NCBI GenBank assembly: GCA_902776515.1
Contig: CACYQE010000024.1
Location: 1 to 10,131, forward strand
Direction of reading: 5' to 3'
DNA: 10,131 nt
Source of the DNA: an uncultured Pseudomonadota bacterium
Lineage (GTDB): Bacteria; Pseudomonadota; Alphaproteobacteria; Rs-D84
This document shows positions 1-4,981 of this stretch, one piece after another (positions within the stretch are counted from its first letter, which is position 1; each line of letters opens with the position of its first letter). Under the pieces are notes generated by a model, which ran no database searches, was not told where the DNA came from, and was given only the letters and a program-made list of their open reading frames with translations. The position numbers and the translations under genes were made by a program.

Positions 1-180
1 GGTTTTTACCGATTCAAAATCACCCACACTTGATATTGGAAAACCGGCTTCAATAATATCAACCCCAAGTTTCTCCAACTGACGAGCCACACGGATTTTT
101 TCTTCTAAATTCATACTTGCACCGGGAGATTGCTCACCGTCACGCAAGGTTGTATCAAAGATATAGATACGTTTTGACAT
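1..180 (-). CDS. leuA: 2-isopropylmalate synthase, N-terminal part (cut by window edge)
   Basis: The first 60 codons are present, and the rest lies beyond position 1. The product would condense acetyl-CoA with 2-oxoisovalerate in the cytoplasm, the first committed step of leucine synthesis. Directly visible is the HMGL-like TIM-barrel start: IYIFDTTLRDGEQSPG near residues 5-20, containing the metal-binding Asp and the catalytic R-D-G-E-Q signature, then GVDIIEAGFP near residues 39-48 and the SSVGDFESV segment typical of LeuA rather than of homocitrate or citramalate synthases. The start ATG (180-178) is preceded by a strong Shine-Dalgarno AAAGGAGG (193-186). The gene follows a roughly 270-base leader that folds as a T-box, so its translation is probably controlled by tRNA charging. 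Related enzymes (isopropylmalate synthase-like paralogues) cannot be excluded from 60 residues. Confidence 0.93.
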   Translation of the reverse strand, partial: MSKRIYIFDTTLRDGEQSPGASMNLEEKIRVARQLEKLGVDIIEAGFPISSVGDFESVKT

Positions 181-453
181 TTTAACCTCCTTTGTGTTTC
201 GTTATTTATCTTAATAAGAACACAAGGACGTAAAATATCATGCATATCATTTTTCAGATTACATGACACAACGTGGTGCCACCTTGTTTCGCAAGCATTG
301 TCGCCAATGTTGCCTTTGGGCTCTCGCTGGATTCGCCATACCATTAAAGAGTCTTTTGCTGTAACGGGCAATCCCGGGAAGTTCTAATAAGTGCAGTCGC
401 CTGCAACCGTTCTTCTTCCGCCTCCCCATTGTTAGTGGATTATCGGCTTTCAT
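181..453 (-). promoter_or_regulatory. T-box riboswitch leader of leuA, translational type
   Basis: On the minus strand the leader contains a T-box antiterminator-like fold. Helix A1 is ACAAGG (287-282) with CCTTGT (227-222). The 7-base bulge TGGCACC is at 281-275. Helix A2 is ACGT (274-271) with ACGT (231-228), extended by TCATG (266-262) with CATGA (242-238). The two helices abut on the 3' side, as in known T-boxes. CCTTGTGTT (227-219) can instead pair with AACACAAAGG (198-189, one bulged A), which covers the leuA Shine-Dalgarno. The two folds exclude each other. No U-run follows, so translational control is inferred. Upstream are a stem-III-like hairpin (313-291, GCGA loop), a GCGA-loop hairpin (405-392) inside GGAAG/CTTCC (419-415 with 381-377), and a basal AATGGG/CCCGTT helix (430-425 with 368-363), forming a possible stem I. 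The specifier codon is not clear: the 3' side of the candidate specifier loop (376-369) holds overlapping GAU, AUU and UUG triplets. Confidence 0.85.
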
Positions 454-458
454 TCTTA

Positions 459-486
459 ATTGTAGAATAAAATTTGCTATTTTCAA
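459..486 (-). promoter_or_regulatory. Promoter of the leuA leader transcript
   Basis: On the minus strand TTGAAA (486-481) and TACAAT (464-459) are separated by 16 bases, a good sigma-70-type match. It would start the RNA near 452-454, just upstream of the first leader helix, so the transcript would hold the whole T-box. Judged by eye only. Confidence 0.5.
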
Positions 487-598
487 GTGGTTTTGTGAAA
501 AAAATAAAAAATGGCGGTGGGACGAGTTGTAAGTCATTATATACGGATAGTAAAATGTTCCATTTGATATGGGTATATTTATTTTAAAATTAAAATTC
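487..598. other. Divergent intergenic stretch, no gene seen
   Basis: This AT-rich stretch lies between the leuA leader promoter (-) and the lipoprotein promoter (+). I see no convincing coding frame, RNA gene or strong inverted repeat in it. It may hold operator sites, but none is recognisable. Confidence 0.5.
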
Positions 599-627
599 TT
601 GTCATATCTTTTCAAAGACATTAAAAT
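599..627 (+). promoter_or_regulatory. Promoter of the lipoprotein gene
   Basis: TTGTCA (599-604) and TAAAAT (622-627) are spaced by 17 bases. This predicts a start near 634 and a short 5' untranslated region containing the Shine-Dalgarno AGGGAG (645-650), 7 bases before the ATG at 658. Confidence 0.5.
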
Positions 628-657
628 CAAAGCGGTAAAATAACAGGGAGAGAAAAT

Positions 658-1395
658 ATGAAACGTTTGCTCGTTCTTTTTTTGACCTTGTGTCTTGTGG
701 CGTGTGATAACAAACCGATGGCTGATTTTAAAACGGTATGTTCTGTTGATAAAGATTGGCAAAATCAAATCAACGGAATAATTGAATCAGGTGATTGGCA
801 AGAACCACAAAACCAGGCCAAGGTAAATGTTGGGGTAAAGATATTTGATACTTATGCATTGCTTGATGTGAATGGTAAACAGAGTGTTTTCAAAAAAAAT
901 AAAGAAGAAGCACAATATGACCTTGGGATGATATTTATACATTATATCGGAAAATTCCCTGATTCTGAACGTATAGCTGAATATTCTGTTGTAATTGATA
1001 TGAACAGTAAAAAGATTAATCAGGAAAATCTGTCTTTTGTCGGTCAAAAACACAGATACAAAGATAAATTGCTTGGGATTGGATGGGAGTGTTTATCGGA
1101 AAGTACCGGTGTTTTTAACCACAAATATTCAATTCAGAGCGAAACAGAAAAATGTATTAACAAAATTGTAGATACTGTTTATTTTACCCAAGAAAACAGT
1201 AATGAATTGGCTGTATGGTCCGATGGTAAAAGGTTTACATTATCATCCGAGGATGCTTATCGTATAACACCTAATTGGGATTATGAAAATATGAAACCTT
1301 ATTCAAACGCGGATGGTGTAGTCCAAAATTATGAAAAAGATGCGTGTGAAGTTCTGGAACGTTTGTATAAGTATATGGATGAACACGGATTATAA
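658..1395 (+). CDS. Predicted lipoprotein of unknown function
   Basis: The 245-residue product has a lipoprotein signal peptide: K2 and R3, a hydrophobic core of about residues 4-14, and the lipobox L13-V14-A15-C16, so maturation should leave a diacylated Cys16. The next residue is Asp17, which in enterobacteria favours inner-membrane retention by avoiding the Lol system; whether that rule applies here is unknown. The mature part has four further cysteines (C28, C145, C166, C230), enough for two disulfides in the periplasm. No domain was recognised. The body is mixed and lysine-rich, with no other membrane segment. The start is fixed by the Shine-Dalgarno at 645-650 and the signal peptide. 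The gene stands alone, with its own promoter and a terminator at 1411-1431. It could be a lineage-specific gene. That it is a lipoprotein is well supported; its role is not known. Confidence 0.85.
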   Translation: MKRLLVLFLTLCLVACDNKPMADFKTVCSVDKDWQNQINGIIESGDWQEPQNQAKVNVGVKIFDTYALLDVNGKQSVFKKNKEEAQYDLGMIFIHYIGKFPDSERIAEYSVVIDMNSKKINQENLSFVGQKHRYKDKLLGIGWECLSESTGVFNHKYSIQSETEKCINKIVDTVYFTQENSNELAVWSDGKRFTLSSEDAYRITPNWDYENMKPYSNADGVVQNYEKDACEVLERLYKYMDEHGL

Positions 1396-1410
1396 AAAGA
1401 ATCGGACAAA

Positions 1411-1431
1411 AATGCGGCCTTTGGCCGCATT
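1411..1431. terminator. Bidirectional intrinsic terminator between the lipoprotein gene and dgkA
   Basis: AATGCGGCC (1411-1419) and GGCCGCATT (1423-1431) form a perfect 9-bp stem with a 3-base loop. A T-run follows on the plus strand and an A-run precedes it, so it can end both the lipoprotein transcript (+) and the opgB-like/dgkA transcript (-). The dgkA stop codon lies 2 bases from the stem. Confidence 0.9.
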
Positions 1432-1432
1432 T

Positions 1433-1795
1433 TTATGCAATTAGAATTAACGAAATCCATAACAAAGCCACCGAAAGTATAGTTATCATAACGATTGCAC
1501 TGCCGATATCTTTTGCTTTCTTGGAAAGCGGGTTTTTGTTTGGACTTATTCTGTCGATTATGGTTTCTATTGCGGTGTTTATCAATTCAGCAATGATGAT
1601 AAACAACAATGAAACCAACATCAATATTCTGAAAAGAAGTGGTAAATCTAAAAAGAACTGTAAAACAGCCGCAGATATACACAAAATTATATCTTGGCGG
1701 AATGCTGATTCTGATTTAAATGTTGCAGAAATCCCGTCAAAAGAATAACCAAATGCGTGGATTATTCGTTTTATTCCTGTATGTGTGGATTTCAT
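1433..1795 (-). CDS. dgkA: Diacylglycerol kinase, small integral-membrane type
   Basis: The 120-residue product matches the length and layout of the homotrimeric prokaryotic DgkA, which uses ATP to convert diacylglycerol to phosphatidic acid at the inner membrane. Visible features are an amphipathic N-terminus (GIKRIIHAFGYSFDGI), the SESAFRQD motif with Glu29, then membrane segments at about 33-49, 53-70 and 97-118. The catalytic signature is AELINTAIETIIDR (Glu70, Asn73, Glu77, Asp81), followed by KKAKDIGSA with Lys95 and Asp96. These match the conserved acidic, Asn and Lys-Asp positions of E. coli DgkA. The ATG overlaps the upstream gene's stop (ATGA), and the Shine-Dalgarno AGGAAAGGA lies inside that upstream gene, so translation is probably coupled. 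The partner gene encodes an enzyme expected to produce diacylglycerol. Undecaprenol kinase activity, as in Gram-positive relatives, is less likely. Confidence 0.95.
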   Translation of the reverse strand: MKSTHTGIKRIIHAFGYSFDGISATFKSESAFRQDIILCISAAVLQFFLDLPLLFRILMLVSLLFIIIAELINTAIETIIDRISPNKNPLSKKAKDIGSAIVMITILSVALLWISLILIA

Positions 1796-3198
1796 TTTTT
1801 ATCCTTTCCTGTTGCCAATTTATAGTATAAATCGTTATTTTGTTCCATCAGCTGTTCAAGTTGTGGTTTGTCGAAGCGTTCGCGTAACGTTTTAGTTTTG
1901 TTACAGCGTTTAGACAATGACACCCCAAGTCCCAAACGACAACCGTCTATTTTACCACCGGCGGCCTCTATCACAGTGGGAAAAAAATCCATCGCTGAAA
2001 CAGGTCGTGTCATATCGGCACCATCAAAGATATCGGTGTTGATAAACACATTTGCCAATGGACGGAACGATACATTTTTTAATTCTGGGATGGGTTTATG
2101 TTGACTGTGGTCGTTTATCAAAACTATCACAGCCGAAGGATCTGCTTTTTTGAACCACGTAACAAAATCATGTATGATTTTATCATCACATTCTATGACA
2201 TCATACATTGTTTTTTGACGAAAACCTTGGGCCCTACAATAGTCTGTAAAAACACCACGCAAATGAGTGTTTAATGTTTCCATAAACAGAAAATATGGTT
2301 TTCCGGATTTTATTATATCTTGGATAACAGGTTTTGACCATTCGAAGAACACACCGTCATCAACACCACCAAACGGGCGGTCGTTGGTTGGGGTTTTTAA
2401 TTGAGCGTATATTTTTTCACCATCAATTACGTGTTGAAAACCCATTCTGTACATAAAACTTTCCTTGCGTGAAAAGCGGCCAGTTGCCGGAAACATAGAC
2501 CAAGTTTGATATCCATTATTTGCCATAATTGTTCCAATACCATTTTTTATACCGGTCATTTTTTCAATATTTCTAAAAGATGTATAAAACAAAGGCAGAC
2601 CCGTTGTAAACCCGGTGATTGCAGCGATTGTATGGGACAGACCGGACATAGATTCGTAATTTTCAAACGATTTGTTTTCGCGTTCTAATTTTGTAATTCC
2701 AGGTGTAAGAGATTTTTTAAAATATCTGTCATCGGCGAAAGTTTTTTCGATACTTTCCAACGCGATAAATAATACATTTCTTTTCCCATCCCATTTTATG
2801 TTGGTGGTTTCCGGGTCAACATATTCGGTTTCATAAAAATTTGATTTGTTTGTGTTAAAGAAACTGCCGAATTGGATGTTGTTTGTGAATAGTATAAACA
2901 CCAAATACAGTAAACATCCCGCATACGCAATGTATTTTACAAAACGTTTTTTGGCAAAAATTGCACACACCAGTGTTGCAATTGATGCCCACATTAAACC
3001 ACGTAAAACAGCCCGGCGGAAAAACGACCAAAATATACCGGCATCGGCACCATCACCCATACCATTACTGATTACAATTGCGATTTCGTCCAAGTTTACA
3101 CGTCCGAAACTGCGGTATGTCCAATGTATCGCAAGTGCAAGAAACAATATTAAAAACAAGGCCAAGAATGTTATCACAATAGATTTAAATTTTTTCAT
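1792..3198 (-). CDS. OpgB/MdoB-like membrane phosphoglycerol transferase (alkaline phosphatase superfamily)
   Basis: The 468-residue product has three predicted membrane segments (about 6-27, 64-82, 86-106), then a periplasmic sulfatase-fold domain. Landmarks are NVLFIALESIEKT with Glu148 (metal ligand), SGLSHTIAAITG with Thr190 as likely nucleophile, GLPLF, NTH near 310-312, and NDHSQH with Asp363/His364 as metal ligands. The order ESxExT, xxxHTIAA, GxPL, DH and a terminal LGLGVSLS resembles E. coli OpgB (MdoB), which moves phosphoglycerol from phosphatidylglycerol to periplasmic glucans and leaves diacylglycerol. LtaS-type and EptA-type transferases belong to the same superfamily, so the acceptor is not certain. 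It is the first gene of an operon with dgkA. The start ATG at 3198 has Shine-Dalgarno AAAGGAA and is followed by a typical Lys-rich membrane anchor. No glucan synthase genes lie in the window. Confidence 0.82.
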   Translation of the reverse strand: MKKFKSIVITFLALFLILFLALAIHWTYRSFGRVNLDEIAIVISNGMGDGADAGIFWSFFRRAVLRGLMWASIATLVCAIFAKKRFVKYIAYAGCLLYLVFILFTNNIQFGSFFNTNKSNFYETEYVDPETTNIKWDGKRNVLFIALESIEKTFADDRYFKKSLTPGITKLERENKSFENYESMSGLSHTIAAITGFTTGLPLFYTSFRNIEKMTGIKNGIGTIMANNGYQTWSMFPATGRFSRKESFMYRMGFQHVIDGEKIYAQLKTPTNDRPFGGVDDGVFFEWSKPVIQDIIKSGKPYFLFMETLNTHLRGVFTDYCRAQGFRQKTMYDVIECDDKIIHDFVTWFKKADPSAVIVLINDHSQHKPIPELKNVSFRPLANVFINTDIFDGADMTRPVSAMDFFPTVIEAAGGKIDGCRLGLGVSLSKRCNKTKTLRERFDKPQLEQLMEQNNDLYYKLATGKDKK

Positions 3199-3225
3199 AA
3201 AATTCCTTTTGTCTGATTCTTTGGG

Positions 3226-3254
3226 ATTTTAAACCTAATGTCCTGTTAACACAA
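3226..3254 (-). promoter_or_regulatory. Promoter of the opgB-like/dgkA operon
   Basis: On the minus strand TTGTGT (3254-3249) and TAAAAT (3231-3226) are spaced by 17 bases, predicting a start near 3219 and a 5' untranslated region of about 20 bases holding the Shine-Dalgarno. It lies back to back with the alkD promoter. Confidence 0.45.
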
Positions 3255-3266
3255 CAAAAAAAGAAT

Positions 3267-3295
3267 TTGGATTTATTCGTTATTGTTTATATAAT
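3267..3295 (+). promoter_or_regulatory. Promoter of the alkD-like gene, placing the RNA start at the ATG
   Basis: TTGGAT (3267-3272) and a perfect TATAAT (3290-3295) are spaced by 17 bases. The expected transcription start, 6-8 bases downstream, falls at about 3301-3303, on the ATG at 3302. No Shine-Dalgarno is present, consistent with a leaderless mRNA. Confidence 0.55.
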
Positions 3296-3301
3296 TTTCT
3301 T

Positions 3302-3982
3302 ATGAATAAATCGATTACAGATATTTTATATGCCAATTCAGATTCCAAATATCGGGATTTTCAATCAAAGTTGATTCCAACCGTTGATGTATCATGTGTT
3401 ATCGGTGTTCGAACACCAACGTTACGAAGAATAGCAAATGAATTCAAACAAGAAAGTGCAAAATTTTTATCGGATTTACCCCATAAATTTTTCGATGAAA
3501 ACCAATTACACGCATTTATTATATCCGAAATAACTGATTTTAATATGGCTGTTTCGGCTGTTGATAACTTTTTACCATTTGTTGATAATTGGGCAACATG
3601 TGACCAGATGTCACCAAAAGCATTTTCTAAAAATGCTGTGGATTTGTTGCCATATATTAAAAAGTGGATTGGGTCGAAACATACCTATACGGTGCGTTTT
3701 GGGGTTTTGTGTTTGATGCGATATTTTTTAGATGATAATTTTAACAAGAAATATGTCGATATGGTTGTCAAAATCATATCTGACCAATACTATATAAATA
3801 TGATGCGGGCGTGGTATTTGGCAACCGCATTGGCAAAGCAATATGACGCTGTTTTACCATATTTGCAGAAGTGTGAGATTGACGTTTGGACACATAATCG
3901 GGCAATTCAAAAGGCAATAGAATCGTATCGGGTACCGGATGCACACAAGGTTGTTTTGCGGGCTTTACGCAGAAAAAGTTGA
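3302..3982 (+). CDS. DNA alkylation repair protein, AlkD-like HEAT-repeat glycosylase
   Basis: The 226-residue product resembles the AlkD family (COG4912-type), all-helical HEAT-like repeat proteins that remove alkylated bases from DNA. Recognisable blocks are KYRDFQSKLIPT, GVRTPTLRRIA near 35-45, FVDNWATCDQMS near 93-104, YTVRFGVLCLMRYFL near 129-143, MMRAWYLATALAKQY near 167-181, and VWTHNRAIQKAIESYRV near 195-211. In B. cereus AlkD a Trp/Asp pair, an Arg and a second Trp line the lesion site; by position W97, D101, R132 and W171 are candidates here, but this is by eye. Length is normal for the family. The ATG is chosen because it starts the family's usual N-terminal helix and sits at the predicted transcription start. 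The gene appears monocistronic, with no clear terminator before the tRNA. Confidence 0.87.
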   Translation: MNKSITDILYANSDSKYRDFQSKLIPTVDVSCVIGVRTPTLRRIANEFKQESAKFLSDLPHKFFDENQLHAFIISEITDFNMAVSAVDNFLPFVDNWATCDQMSPKAFSKNAVDLLPYIKKWIGSKHTYTVRFGVLCLMRYFLDDNFNKKYVDMVVKIISDQYYINMMRAWYLATALAKQYDAVLPYLQKCEIDVWTHNRAIQKAIESYRVPDAHKVVLRALRRKS

Positions 3983-4007
3983 TGTTTTTTGTCACTGTTG
4001 TTTTTGC

Positions 4008-4035
4008 TTGATTTTTTTGTGTGTTTACGTATAAT
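4008..4035 (+). promoter_or_regulatory. Promoter of tRNA-Thr
   Basis: TTGATT (4008-4013) and TATAAT (4030-4035) are spaced by 16 bases. Transcription would start near 4042, giving a roughly 14-base 5' leader before the mature tRNA end at 4056. It may also serve the acetyltransferase gene, since no terminator is seen after the tRNA. Confidence 0.5.
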
Positions 4036-4055
4036 TTGCCGGTATTTTATACACA

Positions 4056-4129
4056 GCCCTAATAGTCTAGTGGTAAAACACGTCCTTGGTAAGGACGAGT
4101 CGCAAGTCCGATTCTTGCTTAGGGCACCA
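4056..4129 (+). tRNA. tRNA-Thr(GGU) with encoded CCA
   Basis: A full cloverleaf can be drawn. The acceptor stem is GCCCTAA/TTAGGGC (7 bp), followed by discriminator A (4126) and encoded CCA (4127-4129). The D arm lies at 4065-4079. The anticodon stem CGTCC/GGACG (4081-4085, 4093-4097) has a 7-base loop with anticodon GGT at 4088-4090, which reads ACC and ACU. The T stem is GCAAG/CTTGC. Discriminator A73 fits bacterial tRNA-Thr. Two oddities: the T loop reads TCCGATT, with C (4108) in place of the nearly universal U55, and the D stem has a C12/A23 mismatch (4067/4077). It could be a functional divergent tRNA or a decaying copy. Confidence 0.9.
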
Positions 4130-4166
4130 TCAGCTTTCGTTTATGCTACAGCGAGATTGGTTTCGC

Positions 4167-4192
4167 AGAAAGTGGCAACCGTTTCTAGGAGG
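4167..4192 (+). promoter_or_regulatory. Hairpin abutting the Shine-Dalgarno of the acetyltransferase gene
   Basis: AGAAA (4167-4171) pairs with TTTCT (4182-4186), and TGG (4173-4175) with CCG (4179-4181), leaving one bulged G and a CAA loop. The perfect Shine-Dalgarno AGGAGG (4187-4192) begins directly after it, 5 bases before the ATG. The 5' half can alternatively join TTTC (4162-4165 region). A regulatory role is speculation. Confidence 0.3.
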
Positions 4193-4197
4193 CAGTT

Positions 4198-4743
4198 ATG
4201 ATAAAAGAATTCCCGTCTGAAGTAGTTGGTAAAGATATTAAGTTGGTTAAACTTGCACCAACGATTGAAAATTTAAAAATTGTCTTTGATATAATCGTTG
4301 CCAATCGTGAAGAATTTAGACCTTGGTTGGAATGGGCCGATTCTGTGAAAAAACCAGAAGATGAGATGCCGCTTTTAGAAGCCGATAAAGATTCCGCGGA
4401 ATGGTTTATTCAATGGAATAACAATATTGTTGGCAGAATAGGCTTTGTTAAATTATCTGCAAAAAATAATTTTGGTGAGGTTGGTTATTACTTAGATAAA
4501 AACGCAGGTGGACGCGGTATAATGACGGCGGCGTTTGAATTGCTTGAAAAAAATGCGTTTGAAAATTGGGGGTTTAACAGAATTGAAGTGAAAATAGACC
4601 CCGATAATAAAAAGTCTTTGGGGGTGGCAAAGCGTATGAATTTTACCCAAGAGGCTGTTTTGCGTCAAGATCATTTCATAAACGGTGTGTATCGTGATAC
4701 GCTTTTGTTTTCAAAATTAAAATCGGAATATGATGCGGAATAA
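4198..4743 (+). CDS. GNAT acetyltransferase, RimJ/RimL type
   Basis: The 181-residue product fits the RimJ/RimL branch of the GNAT superfamily, which acetylates protein N-termini (ribosomal proteins in E. coli) or small substrates such as antibiotics, using acetyl-CoA. Visible are the N-terminal strand and helix, the FRPWLEWAD segment near 40-48 typical of this branch, the acetyl-CoA loop AGGRGIMTAAFELL near 103-116, and WGFNRIEVKIDPDNKKSLGVAKRMNF near 124-149 with the conserved Asn-x-x-Ser. The true substrate cannot be read from the sequence. The start is set by the perfect AGGAGG at 4187-4192. It follows tRNA-Thr by about 70 bases without a terminator or clear own promoter, so the two may share a transcript. 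The aspS leader begins just after its stop. Confidence 0.9.
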   Translation: MIKEFPSEVVGKDIKLVKLAPTIENLKIVFDIIVANREEFRPWLEWADSVKKPEDEMPLLEADKDSAEWFIQWNNNIVGRIGFVKLSAKNNFGEVGYYLDKNAGGRGIMTAAFELLEKNAFENWGFNRIEVKIDPDNKKSLGVAKRMNFTQEAVLRQDHFINGVYRDTLLFSKLKSEYDAE

Positions 4744-4810
4744 TTTGGTTAAGACAAAAATAGGTTGAAATTTAAGATTTTAGGTTATAAGATTTTCCTA
4801 TATAGTTTTT

Positions 4811-4981
4811 GTACGGTTATGATGATGTGACTAACAACCATGGAGTGGCCGTTTCAAGATTAGAAAAGTGATAAATTCGGGTGGCACCGCGCATAGCCAA
4901 ATTTATGCGCCCCGAAAATATGTTTAACCAATGGGTGCCAAAATTCTTGTTTTTGCACCCGATATAAAAAAGGGAACAGAA
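4811..4981 (+). promoter_or_regulatory. T-box riboswitch leader of aspS
   Basis: The core is a near-textbook T-box antiterminator. Helix A1 is TTCGGG (4876-4881) with CCCGAA (4911-4916), the 7-base bulge TGGCACC is at 4882-4888, and helix A2 is GCGCATA (4889-4895) with TATGCGC (4904-4910) around an 8-base loop. GGGTGGCACCGCG matches the classical T-box consensus. The bulge C before ACC would pair with discriminator G73, as tRNA-Asp has. GCGCCC (4907-4912) can alternatively pair with GGGTGC (4933-4938, one G-U), and GGGTGC can also pair with GCACCC (4955-4960), so a chain of competing helices exists. No U-run follows a hairpin, so control may be at translation, but how the weak AGGGAA site would be covered is not clear. 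Asp triplets GAU/GAC occur in a hairpin at 4816-4835, a possible compact stem I. The 5' end of the leader is uncertain. Confidence 0.82.
4971..4977 (+). promoter_or_regulatory. Shine-Dalgarno deciding the aspS start
   Basis: AGGGAAC lies 4 bases before the ATG at 4982. The in-frame upstream ATG at 4931 has no such site and lies inside the T-box expression platform, so 4982 is preferred. Confidence 0.6.

Noticed and set aside
111..371. 86-codon open frame on the minus strand as a leader peptide or small gene
   Set aside because: It covers the T-box core and runs into leuA in another frame; it has no family resemblance and no convincing Shine-Dalgarno.
259..768. 169-codon open frame on the minus strand
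   Set aside because: It spans the leuA leader, the divergent promoters and the start of the lipoprotein gene. Its composition is that of AT-rich noncoding sequence read through, with no recognisable domain.
4167..4186. AGTGGCAACCG ahead of the acetyltransferase gene as a third T-box
   Set aside because: The bulge would be 8 bases (TGGCAACC) instead of the conserved TGGNACC, and TGG and CCG pair with each other in a plain hairpin. No antiterminator with flanking A1 and A2 helices can be drawn.
3989..4201. 70-codon open frame across the tRNA
   Set aside because: It contains the whole tRNA-Thr gene and its promoter and has no Shine-Dalgarno.
4931..4960. GGGTGC/GCACCC hairpin as an intrinsic terminator for aspS control
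   Set aside because: It is followed by GATATAAAAAAG, not a T-run, so classical transcription termination is not supported.
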